Assembly: GCA_022545745.1 (NCBI GenBank)
Contig: JACZQL010000126.1
Location: forward strand, 1 to 5,601
DNA: 5,601 nucleotides
From: Deltaproteobacteria bacterium
GTDB taxonomy: Bacteria > Desulfobacterota_B > Binatia > UBA9968
Direction: 5' to 3'
The notes under the pieces are model-generated. The model did not search any database. It saw only the letters and a list, made by a program, of their open reading frames with translations, and was not told the origin of the DNA. Positions within the stretch are counted from its first letter, which is position 1. The number at the start of each line of letters is the position of its first letter. Made by a program: the position numbers and the translations under genes. Positions 1 through 5,375 of this stretch are shown in pieces.

Positions 1-278
1 AAAATGCAGTGAAAGGACGCGATTTAGTTTCGTTAGAAAGGTTTCATGACTCTATATTCGGTCAGCTTGGAAAAAAGTTAGGATATTTTTACGAACAACA
101 AGCTGGTTCATGGATAGCAATGAGTGACGAAGAACGAGAGTCGTATAAGAGAAACGAAATTTTCAACAAATATCTTCCAGATGATCATGATATGAGAATA
201 CCTGCAAACGATGCTATTCAAGCAATGGCTGCAGGTATTTTCAACCAGCGATTTTCTCGCCTGCTTGGACTTTTTTGA
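1..278 (+). CDS. Partial AIPR-like (abortive infection phage resistance) protein, C-terminally truncated
   Basis: The reading frame is open from the left edge (first full codon at base 3), so the GTG at 9 is probably an internal Val codon. It ends at TGA 276-278. Visible peptide: NAVKGRDLVS near the edge, then GKKLGYFYEQQAGSW, then IPANDAIQAMAAGIFNQ. The pattern 'asparagine + polar residues, RDL, then GYFYE(R/Q)..G.W, then a DAIQA-like helix' resembles the late part of AIPR proteins, which act in phage abortive infection. In the family I would expect more protein after the DAIQA-like helix. Here the frame runs into RFSRLLGLF and stops, so the copy is probably truncated or degraded. Its base composition is clearly AT-richer than the genes to its right, consistent with a transferred defence-island remnant. 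The family call rests on motif resemblance only; an unrelated hypothetical protein is possible. Confidence 0.45.
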   Translation, partial: NAVKGRDLVSLERFHDSIFGQLGKKLGYFYEQQAGSWIAMSDEERESYKRNEIFNKYLPDDHDMRIPANDAIQAMAAGIFNQRFSRLLGLF

Positions 279-356
279 ATCCTTATTCACCACCCGGAAT
301 TTTGCATTGTAGTGACCCTTAAATCAACCTGGGGGACGCGGTTCAAAGAATTTGAT

Positions 357-385
357 TTGACACCATGACCGCCTCCAGCTACTCT
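357..385 (+). promoter_or_regulatory. Candidate sigma70 promoter for the persulfide dioxygenase-rhodanese gene
   Basis: A perfect -35 box TTGACA (357-362) is followed after 17 nt by TACTCT (380-385), a weak -10 that matches TATAAT at its first two and last positions. Transcription would start near 392, just upstream of the Shine-Dalgarno site. It is the only good -35 match I see in the 135-bp gap (279-413). The weak -10 could mean that an activator is needed. The rest of the gap shows no gene or clear repeat. Confidence 0.45.
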
Positions 386-396
386 CGATCTTTGTT

Positions 397-403
397 GAGG
401 AGG
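397..403 (+). promoter_or_regulatory. Ribosome binding site of the persulfide dioxygenase-rhodanese gene
   Basis: GAGGAGG lies 10 nt upstream of the ATG at 414. It supports this start over the out-of-frame ATG at 404. Confidence 0.8.
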
Positions 404-413
404 ATGTATTATT

Positions 414-1451
414 ATGATTTTTCAAGAACTCAATCTTGGGAAATGTAAAACCTATCTCATCGCTTGTGAGAATACCCACAGGGCAGTCATTGTCGATCCC
501 GTTAGAGAGAGGATCGACCGATACCTTTCGTTACTCGCGTATCAGGGCTTGAGGCTGGACGATCTGATTGATACCCACACTCATGCGGACCACCGTACCG
601 CCACCTTTGAACTCAAAGACCTAACCGGTGCAAACGTCATCATGCACCGACGGGCACCTGCACCTTTCGTCGATATCCATGTGGACGACGGGGAAACTGT
701 CACCGTCGGGGACCTCGCCATCAAGATCCTCCATACCCCTGGACACACCCCTGATAGCATGAGCCTTTACGTGAAAGACAAGGTTCTGACTGGCGATACG
801 CTGCTCATTCGAGGCACCGGGAGATGCGACTTTGCCGGCGGTGACGCGAGTGCTCAGTTTGATGCCATTACCCAGAAACTCTTCCAACTTCCGGACGCAA
901 CCCAGGTCTTCCCGGCCCACGACTATCGCGGCAACACCATGTCCACCATCGGCGACGAAAAGCGGCTAAACCCCCGCGTCGCAGGACGTACAAAAGAGGC
1001 CTATGTGGAGATTATGACCAACCTGGGTCTGCCCCTGCCCGATAAAATTCAAGAGGTCCTCCAACCCAATCAAACTGCCCTTGATGACGACCGAATCGCG
1101 TTCCCAAGCCTCGCCGAATTGAATCAGGTGCGGCAGTTAACCCCGCAAGAGGTGCAAGCCCTGCTCGCGGCCTCCTTACCTCCCCTCCTCGTGGATGTCC
1201 GCGAGCCAGTGGAGTATTCGGGCGAGCTTGGACATATTTCCGGCAGCCTGCTGATCCCACTTAAAGAGCTCCCCACAAGGGCTAACGAGCTGGAAGCACA
1301 CAAGAACCAACATATCGTTGCCATCTGCCGCGCCGGGGTGCGCAGCACCACTGCGGCGGCTATCCTGACGGGTCTTGGTTTCGAGCAGGTGTCGAACCTT
1401 CGGGGAGGAATGGTGGATTGGAACGATCAGCAGCTTCCGATTACACGTTAA
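414..1451 (+). CDS. ETHE1-type persulfide dioxygenase fused to a rhodanese domain (PRF-type)
   Basis: A 345-residue two-domain protein. Residues 1 to about 235 are a metallo-beta-lactamase-fold persulfide dioxygenase, with THTHADH (H55, H57, D59, H60), HTPGHTPDS (H111), LTGDTLL (D128) and FPAHDYRG (H169). By analogy with ETHE1, the mononuclear Fe(II) is expected to be held by H55, H111 and D128. The stretch RGTGRCDFAGGDA (about 133-145) is typical of ETHE1-like enzymes rather than glyoxalase II. Residues from about 240 to 345 are a single rhodanese domain with active-site loop CRAGVRS (C305), preceded by VDVREPVEY. In this family the dioxygenase oxidises glutathione persulfide or a similar low-molecular-weight persulfide to sulfite, and the rhodanese moves sulfane sulfur between thiols and sulfite/thiosulfate. 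The length fits dioxygenase-rhodanese fusions such as Burkholderia PRF. No signal peptide is seen, so it should be cytoplasmic. It meets the SQR-like gene tail to tail with one base between them, making a plausible sulfide-oxidation pair. Confidence 0.93.
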   Translation: MIFQELNLGKCKTYLIACENTHRAVIVDPVRERIDRYLSLLAYQGLRLDDLIDTHTHADHRTATFELKDLTGANVIMHRRAPAPFVDIHVDDGETVTVGDLAIKILHTPGHTPDSMSLYVKDKVLTGDTLLIRGTGRCDFAGGDASAQFDAITQKLFQLPDATQVFPAHDYRGNTMSTIGDEKRLNPRVAGRTKEAYVEIMTNLGLPLPDKIQEVLQPNQTALDDDRIAFPSLAELNQVRQLTPQEVQALLAASLPPLLVDVREPVEYSGELGHISGSLLIPLKELPTRANELEAHKNQHIVAICRAGVRSTTAAAILTGLGFEQVSNLRGGMVDWNDQQLPITR

Positions 1452-1452
1452 T

Positions 1453-2604
1453 TTAGCAATACCGCCAAAGCCACCACTTTTCAAAACCGAGCTTGGCCCA
1501 ATAGATCATACGAGACGGTCCCCAAGAGCGTGATTCCAACGTCCCGAAGGGCGGCCACCCGCGCGGATATATGGTTCGATTTGCGGCGGCGCGCCCTGCG
1601 CCGCAGGCCAGCAGTCATATGGTATGCAGTCGGAGGGTGGTGGGATCGCCCCGACCTGTGATTTTCACCGTCAGGTTGTGGGCCACGACATCGGCTTCCT
1701 GGTGAGCCACCATACCGGCCTTAGATGCCGGCATCTCTGCGCAGTCGCCGATGGCATAGACATTGTCCCATTTGGTGGCCAGCGTTTCATAATCAACCCT
1801 GATACCATTCTCCGTATCGGCCAAACCAGAATCCCTCAACACCTGCGCAGGTCTATGAGGGGGAATCATAAATAATAAATCATAGGAGAGCTTATAACCG
1901 TAAAGACCCACAACGACTTTTTTCTCCGGGTCCACGGACTGCACGACGAAATCATAGTTCTGCTTGATATTTCTCCCTTTGCTCTGGGCGTCCATCCAAA
2001 CCACTGGGTCGTGCGCTTCCCCCGAGGGCTCAGGGTCTCGCGTGAAATACTCGATCTCTACACGGTCGCGGCGACCTGCGTCGCGAAAATAACTGTCCAG
2101 TAACCACTGGGTCTCATAGGGAGCCGGTGGACAGCGATAGGGTCCCAAAGGAACTCCCACAAGGATTCGGCCTTCGTTAAATTGCTGCAGGGCCTGTTGA
2201 ACCCTCAATGCCGCATCCATCTCCCAGGCGTGGTTAGCTCCCTCGCTAAAACCCGGGATCATTTCGGGCATCGTCTGCAGGCCAAGGGCAACAACGAGGT
2301 GATCGTATGGGACCCTCTTGCTGTCGAGTACCACCTCCTGACGACCCGGGTCGATGTCGAGGATTTCAGCCTGCATGACCTTAACCTTGCGCCGCTCTAG
2401 TATCTGCAGTTTTCTTTTCAGATCCTCCGGCCTACGTTGCCCCAACATCAAAAAGAGGAAGGACGGTGTAAAGATATGTTCATCACGCCGATCGATTAGA
2501 ATCACATCATGTTTGGCCCCAAGAGAACGGCCCAGCTTGGTGGCGGCCACAAGGCCCCCGATACCACCACCCAGGATAACAATTTGAGCCCGTCCATTGA
2601 CCAC
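1453..2604 (-). CDS. Sulfide:quinone oxidoreductase-like flavoprotein, probable selenoprotein (in-frame TGA read as Sec330)
   Basis: This FAD-dependent oxidoreductase of the SQR/type-II NADH dehydrogenase superfamily has an N-terminal dinucleotide-binding motif ILGGGIGGLVAA (10-21), an acidic end to the second strand (LIDRRDEH) and a second FAD motif YAIGDCAEMP (283-292). It also has GPYRCPPAPYE (154-164), where C158 matches a catalytic SQR cysteine. A conventional call stops at TGA 1615-1617 after 329 residues, short for the family and lacking its C-terminus. The same frame continues 53 codons to TAA 1453-1455. It encodes GAGRAA (335-340), matching the family's G.GrA after CFxE.G, then GPSRMIYWAKLGFEKWWLWR, very like the usual SQR-family C-terminal helix. 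Aligned on G.GRAA, the TGA falls on the family's conserved second redox cysteine. A SECIS-like hairpin follows the TGA. Total length is 383 residues. The GTG start at 2604 has no strong Shine-Dalgarno site; the first upstream in-frame stop is at 2626-2628. Expected at the inner face of the cytoplasmic membrane, passing electrons to quinone. Substrate (sulfide or other) is inferred. The alternative is a nonsense pseudogene. Confidence 0.82.
1586..1604 (-). promoter_or_regulatory. Candidate bacterial SECIS hairpin immediately downstream of the recoded TGA
   Basis: In the minus-strand mRNA, the TGA (1617-1615) is followed by 10 nt, then a perfect 7-bp stem GCGGCGC/GCGCCGC (1604-1598 with 1592-1586) closing a 5-nt loop AGGGC (1597-1593). 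The loop begins 17 nt after the TGA and carries G at its second base. This fits the bacterial SECIS pattern (hairpin inside the coding region, G in the first two loop bases, loop roughly 16-37 nt from UGA). The GG falls at the same 18-nt offset as in E. coli fdhF, where GCA-GGU codons occupy the place of GCA-GGG here. The SECIS would be bound by SelB to deliver Sec-tRNA. A shorter competing hairpin (CUGC-GGC-GCAG) is possible. Confidence 0.68.
1615..1617 (-). other. In-frame TGA codon, predicted selenocysteine (Sec330)
   Basis: The TGA interrupts the SQR-like frame between ...LRLHTI and LLACGAGRAA. Five residues later comes G.GRAA, the spacing at which SQR-family proteins carry CFxE.G.GrA, so the TGA replaces the conserved cysteine. 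A Cys-to-stop point mutation (TGC or TGT to TGA) would give the same codon but would not explain the downstream hairpin. See the SECIS entry at 1586-1604. Confidence 0.72.
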
Positions 2605-2647
2605 GTTAGCTGCCCACGCTTCCAGTTATCCCAACCGACACCGTCAG

Positions 2648-2863
2648 CTATTTCCCCTGCTGCCTCATCTGCCGCCGACGCGAAACGAGGCCGAGGCCAC
2701 GGATATTCCTAAGTCGTTGCTCCCGCCACATGTCCTGCTCCGCCCTCCCCTCTTGGGTGAGCTCTCGACCGAACCAAGAGGTGGAGCGAAGCAAAAACAC
2801 CAGGATGGTATCCGAAAAGGCCTTGATGCGTTCCATGAACCAATCAAACATTCGCTGTAACAT
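2648..2863 (-). CDS. Small hypothetical protein (71 aa) upstream of the SQR-like gene
   Basis: I do not recognise a family. The ATG at 2863 is preceded by AGGA with 7-nt spacing (AGGATGAAGTGATG), better than the GTG at 2866, which would be only 3 nt from that site. The first ~35 residues are rich in aromatic and aliphatic residues (MLQRMFDWFMERIKAF then DTILVFLLRSTSWF). They could form an amphipathic or weakly hydrophobic helix that docks on the membrane. The second half is strongly charged and basic (REQRLRNIRGL, ending SRRRQMRQQGK). It lies 93 bp after the DapA-like gene and 43 bp before the SQR-like gene, in the same direction. One possibility is a membrane anchor or partner for the flavoprotein. 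Alternatively it is a spurious frame, but the RBS and position favour a real gene. Confidence 0.5.
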   Translation of the reverse strand: MLQRMFDWFMERIKAFSDTILVFLLRSTSWFGRELTQEGRAEQDMWREQRLRNIRGLGLVSRRRQMRQQGK

Positions 2864-2956
2864 CACTTCATCCTATCAATGTCCGCACTGTGGTTTCATT
2901 GTATTCACCAGGCCAGACCAAAGTTAGAAATATTTTTTCGACAACGACCTCGTACC

Positions 2957-3925
2957 CTAGCGGAGAAATGTGTCTTCCTGTTCCAACCCCGCAACGGCTT
3001 CCTTGATAGAAAGCTCTGTCGGCATCCCTTCACCCAACAGACCGATCTGGCGAAAGAACTGACCGATCTGTGCATGGTCCCTTGGGGTCACCTGGGTATA
3101 GGGTCGCACCGGATCACCGATATCGACACCGAAATGCCTCAACGCTGACTTCATTATAGGAGGTAACCCGTAGGCCGCCCATTTACCGGGAAACAAAGAA
3201 AAACACCGCTGCCAGTACCGGGCACGATTAATGTCACCTTCACGGAAGGCCTTGACCACCTGCGCACCGATACGAGTCCCGGGGGGTGGCATGGTGGCCC
3301 CGGAGCCACCCATCATCAGCGTCGCAAGGAGCGGCTGCATGGTGGTAAAGTAATGCCCCTTCCCTGCCATCTCGATCTGCTCCACCAGCCGGGTAATCTT
3401 GGTAATGTCACGCGAGCTTTCCTTGAAATACTGAATGTTGGTCAACTCGCTAAGTTTCACGAAGGTCTCGATGGGGGGATCAGCCCCAGGGCCTGGATTA
3501 TGATAGGTAACCACGGGCAAAGGACTGGCGGAGGCTACCTGAGTAAAGTACTCGACGATCTCCGCTATGGTGGGCTGCTGGCCCCATGGTCTGAGCTGCA
3601 TTAACACCTGCGCCATGTCGGCCCCCACGCTGGCGGCATATTCGGCCAGCTCAATAACCTCATGGGGGGACGGGCTGGAGCACCCGGCTAGGACCGGCAC
3701 GCGCTTGCCAACCATTTCGGTCCCAATACGAAGCAACTCCTTGCGCTGGTCCAGGGTCAACATAGTGTATTCCGCGGCCTCGACGGCCGCGATAGAGATA
3801 GCATCACAGTCGGCTACCAGGAACTCGATCTCATGCTCCAACGCCTTGTAATTGACGCGATCGTCTTCCCCGAAGGGTGTGAGACAAGCTCCAATGATGC
3901 CGTGAACCGGTTTGTCGAGTGGCAT
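2957..3925 (-). CDS. DapA/N-acetylneuraminate lyase-family aldolase/lyase
   Basis: A 322-residue class I Schiff-base TIM-barrel protein of the dihydrodipicolinate synthase/NAL family, a little longer than the usual 290-300 residues. N-terminal GIIGACLTPFGEDDRVN (9-25) is the typical first strand. The expected Schiff-base lysine is K168 in YFKESS, and the conserved tyrosine is Y141 in VVTYHNPGPG. LAGCSSPSPHEVIELA (79-94) matches the family's 'agvg....eai.la' segment. The usual G(S/T)TGE loop that binds the 2-oxo acid carboxylate is replaced by AAVEAAEYTML (46-56), so a role in lysine biosynthesis is unlikely; a catabolic aldolase or hydro-lyase role is inferred. The gene sits 23 bp after the cyclase gene and has a strong RBS. 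It is cytoplasmic. The substrate is unknown. Confidence 0.88.
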   Translation of the reverse strand: MPLDKPVHGIIGACLTPFGEDDRVNYKALEHEIEFLVADCDAISIAAVEAAEYTMLTLDQRKELLRIGTEMVGKRVPVLAGCSSPSPHEVIELAEYAASVGADMAQVLMQLRPWGQQPTIAEIVEYFTQVASASPLPVVTYHNPGPGADPPIETFVKLSELTNIQYFKESSRDITKITRLVEQIEMAGKGHYFTTMQPLLATLMMGGSGATMPPPGTRIGAQVVKAFREGDINRARYWQRCFSLFPGKWAAYGLPPIMKSALRHFGVDIGDPVRPYTQVTPRDHAQIGQFFRQIGLLGEGMPTELSIKEAVAGLEQEDTFLR

Positions 3926-3931
3926 AGGTTT

Positions 3932-3938
3932 CTCCTCC
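3932..3938 (-). promoter_or_regulatory. Ribosome binding site of the DapA-like gene
   Basis: GGAGGAG on the minus strand ends 6 nt before the ATG at 3925 and lies inside the 23-bp gap after the cyclase stop codon. It supports translation from a shared mRNA. Confidence 0.8.
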
Positions 3939-3948
3939 GATGGAATGG

Positions 3949-4605
3949 CTAATTGAGGATTTCCGCAACGATCCGAGCGTGGGCCGCGTCACTGCCTTTG
4001 ATCATGAGTGGAAACGCGAGGATTCGGCTCTTCTTCCCGACGATCCTACCCAAATGGGTCACATTTTCGGCGATGAGCACCTCGTTGCCCAGGAGAGTCT
4101 TGTGCACCGGAAACTTGAAATCTTTCGGGCGCAGAGGGGTGGGGAGATCCACAGTAATACAGTCAATCCCGAATAGCTTAACGCCTTTGTTTACGAGCCA
4201 TTCTGCCGCGTCCACGGAAAGATATGGATGGAGATTGTAGTCCGGGCTTTCGAATTTCGCATCCCAGCCCGTAAACAGCATCACGATATCCCCTCGGTTA
4301 ACGGTCACCCCTGAATCCTCCAGTTCCTTTGCGGTGACCTCCTCCCCACCCTTTTTCTTCACCGGGATCACGGCTCCGGGTCCGACAAAGGACTCCAAAG
4401 GTATCTCCTCGATGGACTTTCCATTGGCAACGATGTGAACCGGTGCATCCACGTGGGTCCCTGCGTGACAGGGTAGCGAGATTTCAGTGACATTGAGGGC
4501 GTGCCCTTTGCTCAGGCTAAAACACTGATTCACATGAACATCAGGAAGCACAGGGATCTTTGGCATCCCGTCATAGATAACGCGGGAAAGATCGACCATT
4601 TCCAT
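3949..4605 (-). CDS. Cyclase-family metal-dependent hydrolase (kynurenine formamidase-like)
   Basis: A 218-residue protein starting MEMVDLSRVIYDGMP. The chosen ATG at 4605 lies 10 nt after AAGGAGAG. A longer frame reaching 4689 would run 68 bp into the upstream gene with no reason to do so. The signature HAGTHVDAPVH (H47, H51, D53, H57) is the HxGTHxDxPxH metal-binding motif of the cyclase/KynB superfamily, which binds Zn or Mn. DLSR.IYDGMP at the N-terminus, GIDCITVDLP (about 146-155) and the late LIAENVTHL (about 177-185) are also characteristic. Characterised members hydrolyse amides such as N-formylkynurenine, or cyclic substrates such as isatin. The substrate here is not evident. It lies 16 bp downstream of the HDO gene and 23 bp upstream of the DapA-like gene, and is predicted cytoplasmic. 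Confidence 0.9.
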   Translation of the reverse strand: MEMVDLSRVIYDGMPKIPVLPDVHVNQCFSLSKGHALNVTEISLPCHAGTHVDAPVHIVANGKSIEEIPLESFVGPGAVIPVKKKGGEEVTAKELEDSGVTVNRGDIVMLFTGWDAKFESPDYNLHPYLSVDAAEWLVNKGVKLFGIDCITVDLPTPLRPKDFKFPVHKTLLGNEVLIAENVTHLGRIVGKKSRILAFPLMIKGSDAAHARIVAEILN

Positions 4606-4615
4606 GATTGTGCAA

Positions 4616-4623
4616 CTCTCCTT
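4616..4623 (-). promoter_or_regulatory. Ribosome binding site of the cyclase-family gene, overlapping the upstream stop codon
   Basis: AAGGAGAG lies 10 nt before the ATG at 4605. Its first two A's are part of the TAA stop of the HDO gene (4624-4622), an arrangement that suggests translational coupling. It decides the start in favour of 4605. Confidence 0.72.
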
Positions 4624-5362
4624 AGCCTCCGTTTCGCCATTTCGAGTAAAGTGGATCCTTGTCCACGAAGGCCCGCTTGATCCCATCATGGGCCAACCAA
4701 AAAATATCCAGCGTCTTTTGAATCGCCTGACGTACCTGTTCTTGTTGGAGATCCGTCACCGCATACTTTTTTACCGCCACCGGCCCAACCTTCATATGCT
4801 CTTCATCCACCCCCATATGAAGGGTCCAAAAATGAACATCTTCAGAATCTCTGTCAAAGCCGTAATGCTTGGTCAACCCGTTGACAATCCTAGCCATCCG
4901 TTTGTTTGCAGTTCCTTCTAAACCAAAGCCTTGGCTGGCATAAAGCTCAAGCCAGGATCTCTGGTAGATCAAGAGCTCCCGCCAATCCAGAAACGCAAGG
5001 GTCTCAGGCAGGGGCTCAACTCGATCCAGCTCCTCTCTGGAATAACCACAGGCCTCAGCAAAACGGATATAAAGCCTTTTATGGCTATCCGTACCCGTGA
5101 GTTCGCCTGTCCCCTCCTCCACCACATTCTCAATCCACATCTTTTCTAAGACCGCATCATCAGGACACCGACCCAGCATGGCCGCAATGGGTTTCGGGAA
5201 GGGTTTAGGAAAAAACAGATAAAACTGCCCGGCAAATCCCTTCAGGCCCTCGCGGCTCAGCTCTCCATTTTCGATCAACTCGATAACGGGGTGATCCTTG
5301 GAGTGTTTCTTAGAGACCATTTCTTCGATTTCTTTGACAAATGCCTCACCTGAAAGTGACAT
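4622..5362 (-). CDS. Heme-oxygenase-like diiron oxidase (HDO; TenA/PqqC-like iron-containing redox enzyme)
   Basis: A 246-residue, mostly helical protein starting MSLSGEAFVKEIEEM. The ATG at 5362 has AGGAG 6 nt upstream; a longer frame to 5407 would overlap the UbiD-like gene. It belongs to the TenA/heme-oxygenase-like fold, 'iron-containing redox enzyme' group. The segment WIENVVEEGTGELTGTDSH (76-94) gives an E87-x6-H94 pair, and FWTLHMGVDEEH (178-189) gives H182-x3-D186-x2-H189. These spacings match, as far as I recall, the metal ligands of the diiron oxidase CADD. The remaining acidic ligand is probably E139 or E150. Characterised relatives include UndA, SznF, CADD and the cofactorless PqqC, which use O2 for decarboxylation, N-oxidation or ring oxidation. 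It sits 13 bp after the UbiD-like gene and 16 bp before the cyclase gene, so an oxidative step between decarboxylation and hydrolysis is plausible. No signal peptide is seen. Confidence 0.85.
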   Translation of the reverse strand: MSLSGEAFVKEIEEMVSKKHSKDHPVIELIENGELSREGLKGFAGQFYLFFPKPFPKPIAAMLGRCPDDAVLEKMWIENVVEEGTGELTGTDSHKRLYIRFAEACGYSREELDRVEPLPETLAFLDWRELLIYQRSWLELYASQGFGLEGTANKRMARIVNGLTKHYGFDRDSEDVHFWTLHMGVDEEHMKVGPVAVKKYAVTDLQQEQVRQAIQKTLDIFWLAHDGIKRAFVDKDPLYSKWRNGG

Positions 5363-5368
5363 GCATTT

Positions 5369-5373
5369 CTCCT
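5369..5373 (-). promoter_or_regulatory. Ribosome binding site of the HDO gene
   Basis: AGGAG, 6 nt before the ATG at 5362 and just after the stop of the UbiD-like gene. It supports that ATG over the in-frame ATGs further upstream, which lie inside the previous gene. Confidence 0.75.
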
Positions 5374-5375
5374 GC

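Noticed and set aside
276..278. TGA of the AIPR-like fragment as a second selenocysteine codon
   Set aside because: The frame continues to a TGA near 366, but the translation (ILIHHPEFCIV...) does not look protein-like, no Cys context is expected there, and no clear hairpin follows.
1583..1605. GC-rich hairpin read as a bidirectional terminator between the two convergent genes
   Set aside because: There is no T-tract on either side, and the hairpin lies inside the readthrough coding frame at SECIS spacing behind the TGA, so a SECIS role explains it better.
2898..2903. TACAAT on the minus strand as the -10 of an internal promoter before the small protein
   Set aside because: It matches five of six -10 bases and sits in the longest gap of the operon (93 bp), but no acceptable -35 lies 16-18 nt upstream, so it is too weak to list as a feature.
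2879..3148. Plus-strand open frames over the lyase, flavoprotein and HDO genes (for example 2879-3148 and 4604-4921)
   Set aside because: They are antisense to well-supported genes, lack good RBSs and show no recognisable motifs.
4606..4689. N-terminal extension of the cyclase-family protein (MMGSSGPSW...)
   Set aside because: It overlaps the end of the HDO gene by 68 bp and matches no cyclase-family N-terminus; the RBS points to the ATG at 4605.
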